Below, piece by piece: positions 7,125-16,388 of a stretch of DNA of 41,985 nucleotides; position 1 is the stretch's first letter, and every line of letters begins with the position of its first letter. A program made the translations under genes and the position numbers. The notes beneath the pieces were generated by a model. It saw only the letters and a list, made by a program, of their open reading frames with translations, was not told the origin of the DNA and did not search any database. The stretch spans positions 1 through 41,985 of the forward strand of contig JAFEDJ010000002.1 of the NCBI GenBank assembly GCA_018241685.1, in the 5' to 3' direction. The DNA is from Pseudomonadota bacterium. GTDB lineage: Bacteria; Pseudomonadota; Gammaproteobacteria; Burkholderiales; Rhodocyclaceae.

Positions 7125-7751
7125 ATGAGCAGGGAGAAAGCGGCTGCGCCCCGGCGCAGCATCGACTGGAGCGATGTCCACCGCCGCCTGGAGCAGGTCC
7201 GGCATGCAGTGGAGAACGACGGCACTCCGGACGCGCAGGAGACGGCACGCATCCTGGCTGCCCGGGCTCAGGCCCTGGCCACGCCCAAGCTGGCGGAAAG
7301 CGACGGCGAGACCATCGACGTGATCGAGTTCCTGCTCTCCGGCGAACGCTACGGCATGGGCTTCACGTACGTGCGGGAAGTCTTCCCCCTCCTCGACCTG
7401 ACCCGCCTGCCCTGCACCCCGCCCTTTGTGCTCGGCATCGTCAATGTCCGTGGCGAGATCGTCTCCGTGGTCGATCTGCGCAAGTTCTTCGATCTGCCCG
7501 AAAACGGGCTCGGCGATCTCAACAAGGTCATCGTCCTGCACTCTACGGCGATGACGTTCGGAATCCTGGCAGATAGCGTTGCGGGGGTCCGGACTGTGCC
7601 ACGGAGCGAACTGCAACCCTCCCTGCCGACCCTGACGGGACTGCGGGAACGATATCTCCTGGGCGTGACCGGCGATCCCATGGTCATTCTCGATGCAGCC
7701 AAGCTGCTGGCCGACCCCCGTCTCGTCATCGACGAGTCGGTGGCCCCATGA
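7125..7751 (+). CDS. CheW-type scaffold protein with N-terminal extension (WspD-like)
   Basis: This 208-residue protein has an N-terminal helical extension of about 65 residues (RRSIDWSDVHRRLEQVRHAV) followed by a CheW domain. The domain includes IDVIEFLLSGERYGMGFTYV, LGIVNVRGEIVSVVDLRKFF and LLGVTGDPMVILDAAKLL. It couples the receptor to CheA; the extended N-terminus is typical of WspD and of some gliding-type CheW proteins. It starts one base after cheR stops and is followed by the receptor gene after 31 bp. Confidence 0.88.
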   Translation: MSREKAAAPRRSIDWSDVHRRLEQVRHAVENDGTPDAQETARILAARAQALATPKLAESDGETIDVIEFLLSGERYGMGFTYVREVFPLLDLTRLPCTPPFVLGIVNVRGEIVSVVDLRKFFDLPENGLGDLNKVIVLHSTAMTFGILADSVAGVRTVPRSELQPSLPTLTGLRERYLLGVTGDPMVILDAAKLLADPRLVIDESVAP

Positions 7752-7782
7752 CGGGGACAACTACCGGAAGAAGGAGCCGACG

Positions 7783-9510
7783 ATGAAAGCCTCGATAGGT
7801 ACGAAGCTCTGGTTGAGTTTGCTGGCGGTCCTGGCCGTCCTGATGGTCGTAGCGGGGGTGTCCTACCTGAGCACGATAAAACAGGCGGAAACCGTACGGT
7901 GGGTCACCCACACGCGGGACGTACAGGGGAAGCTGAAGGATCTGCTGATCCTGCTGCAGGATGCCGAGACCGGGCAACGGGGCTATCTCATCACCGGCGA
8001 AGACCGTTACCTGCCCTCTTTCCTCTCGGTGCAGAACGGCATCGACAGCACCTTGCGGTCGCTCCGCGACCTGACGACGGACAACGCCAACCAGCAGAGG
8101 CGGCTGGATACCCTGGGCCCACTGCTGTCGGGCAAGCTCGACGAACTCAAGGAGACCATCTCCCTGAGGAAGAACAAGGGCTTCGAGCCGGCACGGCAAG
8201 TCGTCATGACGGACCGGGGGAAGAAAGCCATGGACGACATCCGCGTCCTGCTGAAGGACATGGAAAACCAGGAACTCGCGCTCCTCAAGGTGCGTGAGGA
8301 GGAAGCCCGCGTACAAACCGACAACACGGCGCTGATCATCGTCGGCGGCTTGCTCGCGGCAATGGGGCTGGTGGTCGGGGCCGGCCTCTTCCTCACCCGG
8401 CACATCGCCCAGCCGCTGAAGGCCGTCAGCGACGCGGCAGAGCAGATCGCCACCGGCAATCTTGCCGTCGACCTGTCAGCAAGCGCGCGGGACGACGAAG
8501 TCGGGGTCCTGATGCGTACCTTCGCCCTCATGGCCAGATCCCTGCAGGACATCGCCCTGGCGGCGGACAGGATCGCCGCCGGCGACCTGACGGCCCGGAT
8601 CACCCCCCAGTCGAGCCAGGACGTGCTGGGCAACGCCCTGTCGACGATGGTGGAGAACCTGCGCCGGATGACTCAGGAGGTCGGAGAAGGCATCAACATA
8701 CTGGCAGCCTCGTCGAGCGAGATCGTGGCAGCCACATCCCAGGTGGCATCGAGCTCGGCGGAGACGGCAACCGCCGTGAGCCAGACCATGGCAACCGTCG
8801 AAGAAGTGAAGCAGACCTCGCTACTGGCGGCGGACAAGGCCAAGCTGGTTTCGGAAACCGCCCTGCGCACGGTGGAAATCTCGAAGAGCGGACGCAAGTC
8901 GGTGGAAGACTCGGTGGAGTCCATGCACCGGATTCAGGAGCAGATGGAGTCCATCGCCGAGAGCATCGTGCGGCTTTCCGAACAAGGCCAGGCCATCGGC
9001 GAGATCATCGCCACCGTCAACGATCTGGCGGAGCAGTCGAACCTGCTCGCGGTGAATGCAGCGATCGAGGCTGCCAAGGCCGGCGACCAGGGCAAGGGCT
9101 TCTCGGTGGTGGCGCAGGAAGTGAAGAGCCTGGCCGCCCAGTCGAAACAGGCCACGGCGCAAGTCCGGGCAATCCTCGGCGACATCCAGAAGGCCACGGG
9201 CGGCGCGGTCATGGCGACCGAACAGGGCAACAAGGCGGTGGAAGCCGGCGTCAGGCTATCGGCCGAGGTGGGCGAATCGATCCGCATACTGGCCGAGAGC
9301 ATTGCCGAGGCGGCACGGGCCGCCACGCAGATCGCCGTCTCGTCGCAGCAGCAGCTGGTGGGCATGGACCAGGCCGTGCTGGCGATCCAGAACATCCGCG
9401 AAGCCAGCATCCAGAACGTGGCGGGCACCAAGCAGACCGAAAGCACCGCGCAGAACCTCCATGAACTGGGCGTACGGCTCAAGCAACTGATCGCCCGCTA
9501 CCAGACCTGA
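7783..9510 (+). CDS. methyl-accepting chemotaxis receptor with CHASE3-like sensor (WspA-like)
   Basis: This 575-residue inner-membrane receptor starts at ATG 7783 with AAGGAG 7 nt upstream; the longer frame is not needed. TM1 is about residues 8-30. The periplasmic region (30-185) is helical with DAETGQRGYLITGEDRYL, the CHASE3 signature. TM2 is about 186-208, HAMP about 208-262 with a second HAMP-like stretch (ALAADRIAAGDLTARITP), then a long signalling coiled coil. The hairpin tip EQSNLLAVNAAIEAAKAGDQ and GKGFSVVAQEVKSLA are the MCP signature that contacts CheA/CheW. It corresponds to WspA but sits fourth in the operon. CHASE3 ligands are mostly unknown; surface or envelope cues are possible. 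Confidence 0.92.
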   Translation: MKASIGTKLWLSLLAVLAVLMVVAGVSYLSTIKQAETVRWVTHTRDVQGKLKDLLILLQDAETGQRGYLITGEDRYLPSFLSVQNGIDSTLRSLRDLTTDNANQQRRLDTLGPLLSGKLDELKETISLRKNKGFEPARQVVMTDRGKKAMDDIRVLLKDMENQELALLKVREEEARVQTDNTALIIVGGLLAAMGLVVGAGLFLTRHIAQPLKAVSDAAEQIATGNLAVDLSASARDDEVGVLMRTFALMARSLQDIALAADRIAAGDLTARITPQSSQDVLGNALSTMVENLRRMTQEVGEGINILAASSSEIVAATSQVASSSAETATAVSQTMATVEEVKQTSLLAADKAKLVSETALRTVEISKSGRKSVEDSVESMHRIQEQMESIAESIVRLSEQGQAIGEIIATVNDLAEQSNLLAVNAAIEAAKAGDQGKGFSVVAQEVKSLAAQSKQATAQVRAILGDIQKATGGAVMATEQGNKAVEAGVRLSAEVGESIRILAESIAEAARAATQIAVSSQQQLVGMDQAVLAIQNIREASIQNVAGTKQTESTAQNLHELGVRLKQLIARYQT

Positions 9511-9513
9511 GCC

Positions 9514-11856
9514 ATGGAGAAGAACGACGAGGCCTTCCGCAAGCGTCTCCTCGCCACCTTCAGGAACGAGGCGGCGGAGCACGTCCAGGCCCTTTCCTCG
9601 GGTTTGATCGCCCTCGAAAAGACGGCGGCGCCCGAAGAGCGGCAGGGCATCGTCGAAACCGTGTTCCGCGAGACCCATAGCCTGAAAGGTGCCGCCCGGG
9701 CGGTGGGAAAGGGCGAGATCGAGACACTCTGCCAGTCCATGGAGAGTTTCTTTTCCCTGCTCAAGCAGGGTAAGGCCAGCCTCTCCGCCGGGCAGTTCGA
9801 TCTGCTCAACGAAACCGTGGATGTGCTGAGCGCCCTGCTGGGCAGCGTCGAAGAGGCACCCACCAAGGCCCAACTGGCGGCAGTCCGGGAGCTGCGCCAG
9901 CGCCTGAGTGGCAACGGCCCCCGGAACACGGAGGCGCCCGCCCCCGTTGTGCGGAATGACATTCCCCCGGATGCCCAGGCTCCGCCGAGCCCCTCACCGC
10001 CCGAAGACACGGCCGGCGTCGCCATAGGACCCACGATGGGCAAGACCCTCCCCGACCCGCCCCCGCTCCGGGGCGGAGATACGGTGCGGGTGCCCGTGGC
10101 ACGGCTGGACGCCATCCTGTTTCAGTCCGAATCCCTGCTCGCTGCCAAGCTCACGGCCCACCAACGGGTCATGGACATCCGCGCGGCCCAATCCGACGTC
10201 ATCGCGCTGGCCCGGCAGAGGGCCCGGATCGCACCGGAGGCCAGGGCCTTGCTGCGGCGCCTGGAACGCAGGGAACCGGGCAACCGGCGCAAGGGCGACA
10301 CCCGCTTGCGCCGGTTGCTGGAATACCTGCAGCAGGAGGATGACTTCATCAAGACCCACGCGATGCGCCTGGAAGCCCTGGCCAAGGCGGCCGAGCACGA
10401 CTGGCGCAGCCTGGGGAGCACGGCCGACGGCCTGCTCGACGACGTGAAGATGGCGCTGATGCTGCCCATCTCCTCGATCGCGGAGGTACTTCCCAAGTTC
10501 GTCCGGGACGGCTCCCGCAGCCAGGGCAAGGACGTGGATTTCAGGATTCGCGGCGCCGAGACGGAGATCGACCGGCGAATCCTGGAAGACCTGCGCGACC
10601 CCTTGATCCATCTGGTCCGCAACAGTCTCGACCATGGCATCGAGAAGCCGGAAACGCGGCTGGCGGCGGGCAAGCCGCGACGGGGCCTGATCGAGCTGAG
10701 CGCCAGCCAGATCGAAGGCGGCCGCATCGAGATCGTCATCGCGGACGACGGCGCCGGCATTCCCCTCGACAAGGTTCGCGATGTGGCCCATCGGCTGCAA
10801 CTGGCCCCCCCCTCTGGCAACGGCGACGCCGGCAGCACGGCTCTCGACGACGCCGCCTGCCTCGAGCTGATCTTCCAGTCCGGCGTGTCCACCAGCCCGA
10901 TCGTCACCGATCTGTCCGGTCGCGGCCTGGGGCTGACCATTGTGCGGGAGAAGGTGGAGCGCCTGGGCGGCTCGGTCTCGGTCGGCGCGTCTCCCGCCGG
11001 GGGAACCCGTTTCCGGCTCGTGCTGCCCCTGACGCTGGCGACCTTCCGCGGCGTGCATGTGCGCTGCGGCGAACGGGAGTTCATCTTCCCGAGCGCACAC
11101 CTGACCCAGGTGGCACGGGTCGCCAGACAGGCCATCGCCACGGTGGAGAACCGGGAGACCATTCCGCTGAACGGCCAGGCCTTGTCTCTGGCACGCCTGG
11201 CCCAAGTGCTCGACATCCCCGCCGACAAGGCGCAAGCGCGAACGGAGAGCGTGCAACTGGTGGTCGCGGGGACAGCAGAGAACCGCATCGCTTTCCAGGT
11301 GGACGAGGTCCTGGGCGAGCAGGAGGTGCTGGTCAAGGGCCTGGGCCGGCAATTGCGGCGCGTGCGCAACATTGCCGGCGCCACCGTGCTGGGCAATGGC
11401 CGGGTGGTACCGATCCTCCACGTCCCCGACCTGCTCAAATCGGCGCGGCATGCCGCGCCCTCCCCGGAGCCCGCCACCGATGCCGACGCGGCGCGCAAGT
11501 CCCTGCTGGTGGCGGAGGACTCGATCACCTCGCGCCTGTTGCTCAAGGGCATCCTCGAAACGGCCGGCTACAACGTGAAGACCGCGGTGGACGGCCTCGA
11601 CGCCTACACCCAGTTGCGCACCGAGCCCTTCGACCTGCTGGTGTCCGACGTGGATATGCCGCGCATGAACGGCTTCGATCTCACCGCCAAGGTGCGCGCC
11701 GACAAAGCCCTCGCCGACCTGCCGGTGGTGCTGGTCACGGCCTTGAGCTCCCGCGCAGACCTGGAGCGGGGTGCCGAAGCGGGCGCCAATGCCTACATCG
11801 TCAAGGGCAGCTTCGACCAGAGCAACCTGCTGACAGCCATCAGAAGGCTCCTATGA
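9514..11856 (+). CDS. hybrid chemotaxis histidine kinase CheA-REC (WspE-like)
   Basis: This 780-residue kinase starts with an HPt (P1) domain, phospho-acceptor His55 in RETHSLKGAARAVGKGE. A long Pro-rich linker follows, then a dimerisation helix pair, and an HATPase with HLVRNSLDHGIEKPE (N box), IADDGAGIP (G1) and GRGLGLTIVREKVERLGG (G2). A CheW-like regulatory domain spans about 510-640, and a C-terminal receiver (about 660-780) has phospho-acceptor Asp712 in LLVSDVDMPRMNGFD and a later Lys-containing YIVKGSF. The single HPt and fused REC match WspE. It should pass phosphate from His55 to its own receiver, to CheB and to the downstream output protein. It overlaps cheB by 4 bp. A C8 tract occurs at 10805-10812. 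Confidence 0.92.
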   Translation: MEKNDEAFRKRLLATFRNEAAEHVQALSSGLIALEKTAAPEERQGIVETVFRETHSLKGAARAVGKGEIETLCQSMESFFSLLKQGKASLSAGQFDLLNETVDVLSALLGSVEEAPTKAQLAAVRELRQRLSGNGPRNTEAPAPVVRNDIPPDAQAPPSPSPPEDTAGVAIGPTMGKTLPDPPPLRGGDTVRVPVARLDAILFQSESLLAAKLTAHQRVMDIRAAQSDVIALARQRARIAPEARALLRRLERREPGNRRKGDTRLRRLLEYLQQEDDFIKTHAMRLEALAKAAEHDWRSLGSTADGLLDDVKMALMLPISSIAEVLPKFVRDGSRSQGKDVDFRIRGAETEIDRRILEDLRDPLIHLVRNSLDHGIEKPETRLAAGKPRRGLIELSASQIEGGRIEIVIADDGAGIPLDKVRDVAHRLQLAPPSGNGDAGSTALDDAACLELIFQSGVSTSPIVTDLSGRGLGLTIVREKVERLGGSVSVGASPAGGTRFRLVLPLTLATFRGVHVRCGEREFIFPSAHLTQVARVARQAIATVENRETIPLNGQALSLARLAQVLDIPADKAQARTESVQLVVAGTAENRIAFQVDEVLGEQEVLVKGLGRQLRRVRNIAGATVLGNGRVVPILHVPDLLKSARHAAPSPEPATDADAARKSLLVAEDSITSRLLLKGILETAGYNVKTAVDGLDAYTQLRTEPFDLLVSDVDMPRMNGFDLTAKVRADKALADLPVVLVTALSSRADLERGAEAGANAYIVKGSFDQSNLLTAIRRLL

Positions 11857-12941
11857 TGACCAGCGCCAAGCGTATCCGTGTCCTGGTGGTGGAGGACTCC
11901 GCCGTGCAGCGCGAGTTGCAGGTGCACCTGCTCAACAGCGATCCGCAACTGGAAGTAGTCGGTACGGCCAGGGACGGGCGCGAAGCCATAGAACAGGTGC
12001 GGCGCTGCCAGCCCGACGTGGTGACCATGGATTTCCATATGCCCCACCTGGACGGTGCGGCGGCCACCCGCATCATCATGGAAAGCCTGCCGGTGCCCAT
12101 CGTGGTGATCTCTGGCAGCTCCGCCCAGCATGAAGTGGCCGAAACCTTCCGGGCGCTGGATGCCGGCGCACTGGTCATCATCGAAAAGCCCTACCTGCCG
12201 GACAGCGAGGCCGCCCGCAAGATGGTCGAAACCGTCAAGCTGATGGCCGAGGTCAAGGTGGTGCGGCGCTGGTCCGCGGCCCTGACGGGAAGGGCTGCGC
12301 CGGCGCGGACCGAGCCCGACCCGACGTCCCCGGTGAGCCTGGTGGCCATCGGTGCATCCACGGGCGGCCCCCTGGTCCTGCAGACCATACTGGCCAGCTT
12401 GCCGCGGGACTTTCCCGCGCCCGTGCTCATCGTCCAGCACATCAGCCCCGGCTTCACGGAAGGATTCACCGAATGGCTGGCTGCGGCCAGTGGCTTTCCC
12501 GTGCAGATGGCCACCCAGGACGCCCGACTGGAACCCGGTCGGGCCTACGTGGCCCCCGACGGCCTGCACATGGCGGTCAAGGACGACGGCCGTGGCGGCC
12601 ACAGGATTGTATTGACCCGTGGCGAGCCGGAGAACGGACACCGGCCGTCCGTCTCCCACCTTTTCCACTCCGTGGCGGGGGCCGTGGGAGACAAGGCGGT
12701 GGGCGTGCTCCTGACCGGCATGGGCAAAGACGGCGCGGCCGAGTTGGGCATCCTGCGCCAGAAGGGGGCCGTCACCATTGCCCAGAGCCGCGAAAGTTCA
12801 GTCGTGGCCGGAATGCCCGGGGAGGCCATCCGGCTCGATGCGGCGACCCACGTCCTGGCGCCAGCCGAGATTGGCGGCCTTCTGGCGCTCCTGGTGAAAC
12901 GCCGCAACGGCAACAGCATTCACGAACCGTCAAAGCGGTGA
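11853..12941 (+). CDS. cheB: CheB protein-glutamate methylesterase (WspF-like)
   Basis: This 362-residue protein has an N-terminal receiver with VVEDSAVQRELQ, Asp60 in VVTMDFHMPHLDGA, and IIEKPY. A linker follows, then the methylesterase domain: VAIGASTGGPLVLQTIL (nucleophile Ser), LIVQHISPGFTEGF (His), and VLLTGMGKDGAAELG (Asp). It removes methyl groups from the chemoreceptor and is the negative adaptation arm; loss of WspF locks Wsp signalling on in Pseudomonas. The start ATGATG overlaps the cheA stop. The next gene begins 15 bp downstream. Confidence 0.92.
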   Translation: MMTSAKRIRVLVVEDSAVQRELQVHLLNSDPQLEVVGTARDGREAIEQVRRCQPDVVTMDFHMPHLDGAAATRIIMESLPVPIVVISGSSAQHEVAETFRALDAGALVIIEKPYLPDSEAARKMVETVKLMAEVKVVRRWSAALTGRAAPARTEPDPTSPVSLVAIGASTGGPLVLQTILASLPRDFPAPVLIVQHISPGFTEGFTEWLAAASGFPVQMATQDARLEPGRAYVAPDGLHMAVKDDGRGGHRIVLTRGEPENGHRPSVSHLFHSVAGAVGDKAVGVLLTGMGKDGAAELGILRQKGAVTIAQSRESSVVAGMPGEAIRLDAATHVLAPAEIGGLLALLVKRRNGNSIHEPSKR

Positions 12942-12956
12942 AAATCGAGGTACATC

Positions 12957-15900
12957 ATGCAACCCGCCCACAATGAAGCGAGCGCCGTAGATATCCTGGT
13001 CGTCGAGGACAGCCCCACCCAGGCCGAACAACTGTGCTACCTGCTGCAACAGCATGGCTACCGGACCCGCATGGCGGCCAATGGCCGCCTCGGCCTCGAA
13101 GAAATCCGGCGTTGCAAGCCGACGCTGGTCATCAGCGACATCGTCATGCCCGAGATGGACGGCTACGCCCTGTGCCGGGCCGTCAAGGCCGATCCGGAAC
13201 TCAAGGACATTCCGGTGGTGATCGTCACCTCCCTGTCCGGCATCCAGGACATTGCCCGCAGCCTGGAATGCGGCGCCGACAACTTCATCCGCAAACCCTA
13301 CGAGCCCCACGCGCTGCTGGCGCGGGTCGAGTACATTCTGCTCAATCTGGAACTGCGCAAGGGCAAGCGGATCAATATCGGCCTCGAGGTCTACCTGGGC
13401 GGCAAGAAGCACTACATCACTTCGGAACGGGAGCAGATCATCGACCTGCTGATCTCCACCTACGAAGAAGCGGTGCGCATGAACGAGGAGATGCAACAGC
13501 AGCAGATCGAGATTGCCCGCTCCAGCCAGACCCTGGCCGGGCTCTACCGTATCGCGGACGAATTGAACCGGGTCAGCACGCCGGCCCAGGTCTGCGAACT
13601 GGCCCTGCAGGCCACGATGGACCTCCCCAAGTTCGAGGCCGGCTGGATCTACCTCGCCGACGCAGACGGCAAGCAGAGCTATCGCCTCGTCGCGGCCAGC
13701 AAGACCGGCCCAGCCGCTTCGCAGCAGGGTTCCGACACCCTGGAGTGGATCGGGGACATCTCATCCGCCACCGCCACCGGGCGCAACGCCAGCGTTCCGC
13801 TCGCCCTGGAGCGGCGCCACCTGGGGGTCATCCAGCTGCTGGCAGTGGACGGCGAGAGCTTCAACGACGAGGATCTGAACGTCCTCGACACCATCGGCAA
13901 CCAGGTGGCCGTAGCCCTGGAACGGGCACACCTGCACCAGCACCTCGAAAACCTGGTGGAGCAGCGCACCGCCGCCCTGCAGGCCGAAGTGGTCGAGCGG
14001 CGCCGGGCCGAAGAGCGGGTGGTCAGCCTCAACCGCATCTACGCCGTGCTCTCCAACATCAATACGTTGATCGTGCGGGTCCATGAACGGGAGGAGCTGT
14101 TCCGCGAAGCCTGCCGCGTCGCCGTGGAGTTCGGCCACTTCGGCCTGGCCTGGGTGGGGATGACAAGTGCGGACAACGCGCATATCAAGCCCACCGCCTG
14201 GCATGGCGTGGGCCTGTGGGCCGAGAGCATCGGCTTCGCAGCCGCGACCGACGTCGGCAACCTGGACGAGGCCCTGGTCGACGAGGCCATCCAGCAGCAA
14301 CAAACCGTCGTCTGCCGCGACCTGGCGCAGGCTGCCGGCATGCCCCTGGCGGCGCTCGCCGTGTCGCACGGCTACCACGCCCTCTGCGCCCTGCCCCTGC
14401 AGGTGGACAAACAGACCGTGGCCCTGATGTTCCTCTATGCGCACACGCCCGAAGTGTTCAATGCCGACGAGATGCACCTGCTGGAAGAACTGGCCGGGAA
14501 CATCTCCTTTGCGCTCGACCATATCGCCAAGGAAGAGCGCATCAACTACCTGGCCTACTATGACGCGCTGACCGGTCTGCCCAACCGCGACCTGCTGCTG
14601 GAACGCCTGCGCCAGAGCATTGGTTTCGCTCAGCGCCACGGCAGCACAGTCGCCGTGATCTGCCTCGATCTGGATCGTTTCAAGATCGTGAACGACGGCC
14701 TCGGCCACTATGTCGGCGACAAGCTGCTGCAAACCGTGGCGGGCCTGCTGTCGGGCATGTTGCGCGACGGCGACACGGTCGGCCGGCTGGTGGCCGACAA
14801 GTTCGTCATGATCTGCGCCGACCTGCACGATGCGGACGATCTGCCCCCTGTCATCGAACGGCTGCAGGCCGTGCTGCGCGCCCCCATCCCCGTCGGCGAC
14901 GAAAGCACCAATCTCACTGCCAGTGTCGGCATCAGCCTTTGCCCCAAGGACAGCGACGACCCCATCACCCTGGTCAAATACGCCGAACTGGCCATGTATC
15001 AGGCCAAGGAACGGGGCGGCAACCAGCACCGCCTGTTCACCACCGAGCTGGACACCCGGGTCTCCGAGCGGGTGAAGCTGCAAAACCGGCTTGGCGCGGC
15101 GCTGGAGGCCGGAGAACTGGTGGTGTATTACCAGCCCCAGGTCAGCGCGATGAACGGCGTGGTGTGCGGCATGGAGGCCCTGATCCGCTGGCGGCACCCT
15201 CAATTCGGCCTGGTGCCCCCCGGGCAGTTCATTCCCGTGGCCGAGGAAAGCGGACTGATCATTCCCATCGGAGAGTGGGTGCTGCAGGAAGCCTGCCGGC
15301 AGAACAAGGCATGGCACGACGAAGGACTGTCGGACTTCCCGGTGTCGGTCAACCTTTCCATTGCCCAACTGCGCGACAGCAGCCTGCTCGCCAGCGTGCG
15401 CCGTGCGCTCGACGAGACGGGGCTCGGCCCCCGCTACCTGGAGCTGGAGCTGACCGAAAGCATGATGATGGAAAACCCGGAGATGCTGATCGCCTTCCTG
15501 CAGCGTACGCGGGATATGGGCATACAGATCTCCATCGACGATTTCGGCACGGGCTATTCCAGCCTCAATTACCTGAAGCGCCTGCCCCTCGACCGGCTCA
15601 AGGTGGACTACAGCTTCGTCCGCGACATCACCCGCGACCCGGCCAGCGCCTCGATCTGCCGTGCCGTCATCGCCATCGCCCACAACCTGCGCCTGGGGGT
15701 GGTGGCCGAAGGGGTCGAAACCGAGGGCCAGGCCAGCTACCTGGCACGCCACTATTGCGAAAGCCTGCAAGGCTATTACTTCAGCAAACCCGTACCGGCG
15801 GACGAGATCACGGCCCTGCTGCGCAAACGCGAGCCCCTGATCAAACTGGCCGCCGAGCTGAATGCCCGGCGCACCCTGCTGCTGGTGGACGACGAAGAGA

Positions 15901-16301
15901 ACATCCGCAACGCCCTGCGCCGCCTGCTGCGCAGCGATGGCTACCAGATACTGCTTGCTTCAGGCCCCACCGAAGCCTTCGAGTTGCTGGCCACCAACCG
16001 GGTGGGCGTGATCCTCGCCGATCAACGCATGCCCGACATGAGTGGCACCGAGTTTCTGCGCCGGGTGAAGGACATCTATCCCGATGCGATCCGCATCGTC
16101 CTGTCCGGCTACACCGATCTCGATACCGTCACCGCATCGATCAATCAGGGCTCGGTATACAAGTTTCTGGCCAAACCCTGGGACAACGACGCCCTCCGCG
16201 AAGTCCTGCGTGAAGCCTTCTGGCGCTACGAACTCTCCAAGGGGATCGCCACCGACTGGTACTCGGCGGGCGGCGTCCAGGGGCTTCATGGCGGGCAGTG
16301 A
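12957..16301 (+). CDS. output protein: REC-GAF-GAF-GGDEF(degenerate)-EAL-REC
   Basis: This 1114-residue protein occupies the place of WspR. Receiver 1 (about 10-130) has Asp61 in LVISDIVMPEMDGYA. Two GAF-like domains (about 190-325 and 355-520) are joined by a coiled coil. The GGDEF domain (about 525-690) keeps YYDALTGLPNRDLLLERLRQ but its active site reads VADKF (612-616), so it should not make c-di-GMP. The EAL domain (about 705-955) is intact: MEALIRWRH (E740), SVNLS, ELELTES, IDDFGTGYSS, LKVD, VAEGVETE and LQGYYFSKP, predicting phosphodiesterase activity. Receiver 2 (about 975-1095) has Asp1022 in VILADQRMPDMSG and YKFLAKPW, resembling RpfG-type receivers. It is likely phosphorylated by the neighbouring CheA; the second receiver may take input from another kinase. 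Confidence 0.9.
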   Translation: MQPAHNEASAVDILVVEDSPTQAEQLCYLLQQHGYRTRMAANGRLGLEEIRRCKPTLVISDIVMPEMDGYALCRAVKADPELKDIPVVIVTSLSGIQDIARSLECGADNFIRKPYEPHALLARVEYILLNLELRKGKRINIGLEVYLGGKKHYITSEREQIIDLLISTYEEAVRMNEEMQQQQIEIARSSQTLAGLYRIADELNRVSTPAQVCELALQATMDLPKFEAGWIYLADADGKQSYRLVAASKTGPAASQQGSDTLEWIGDISSATATGRNASVPLALERRHLGVIQLLAVDGESFNDEDLNVLDTIGNQVAVALERAHLHQHLENLVEQRTAALQAEVVERRRAEERVVSLNRIYAVLSNINTLIVRVHEREELFREACRVAVEFGHFGLAWVGMTSADNAHIKPTAWHGVGLWAESIGFAAATDVGNLDEALVDEAIQQQQTVVCRDLAQAAGMPLAALAVSHGYHALCALPLQVDKQTVALMFLYAHTPEVFNADEMHLLEELAGNISFALDHIAKEERINYLAYYDALTGLPNRDLLLERLRQSIGFAQRHGSTVAVICLDLDRFKIVNDGLGHYVGDKLLQTVAGLLSGMLRDGDTVGRLVADKFVMICADLHDADDLPPVIERLQAVLRAPIPVGDESTNLTASVGISLCPKDSDDPITLVKYAELAMYQAKERGGNQHRLFTTELDTRVSERVKLQNRLGAALEAGELVVYYQPQVSAMNGVVCGMEALIRWRHPQFGLVPPGQFIPVAEESGLIIPIGEWVLQEACRQNKAWHDEGLSDFPVSVNLSIAQLRDSSLLASVRRALDETGLGPRYLELELTESMMMENPEMLIAFLQRTRDMGIQISIDDFGTGYSSLNYLKRLPLDRLKVDYSFVRDITRDPASASICRAVIAIAHNLRLGVVAEGVETEGQASYLARHYCESLQGYYFSKPVPADEITALLRKREPLIKLAAELNARRTLLLVDDEENIRNALRRLLRSDGYQILLASGPTEAFELLATNRVGVILADQRMPDMSGTEFLRRVKDIYPDAIRIVLSGYTDLDTVTASINQGSVYKFLAKPWDNDALREVLREAFWRYELSKGIATDWYSAGGVQGLHGGQ

Positions 16302-16316
16302 CCCCCTGCCGATAAA

Positions 16317-16377
16317 CGGCAAACATCCCCAACGGCAAACTCGGCAAATTTGATACTCTTGTAAAATCCAACAAGAG
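16317..16377. promoter_or_regulatory. direct repeats and dyad before the hemerythrin-GGDEF gene
   Basis: CGGCAAA occurs three times (16317-16323, 16333-16339, 16342-16348). An inverted repeat follows, CTCTTGT (16356-16362) and ACAAGAG (16371-16377), ending 11 bp before the ATG at 16389. The A+T-rich core may hold a promoter. The region suggests the last gene is controlled separately from the chemosensory operon. Confidence 0.35.
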
Positions 16378-16388
16378 CAAACGCCCCC

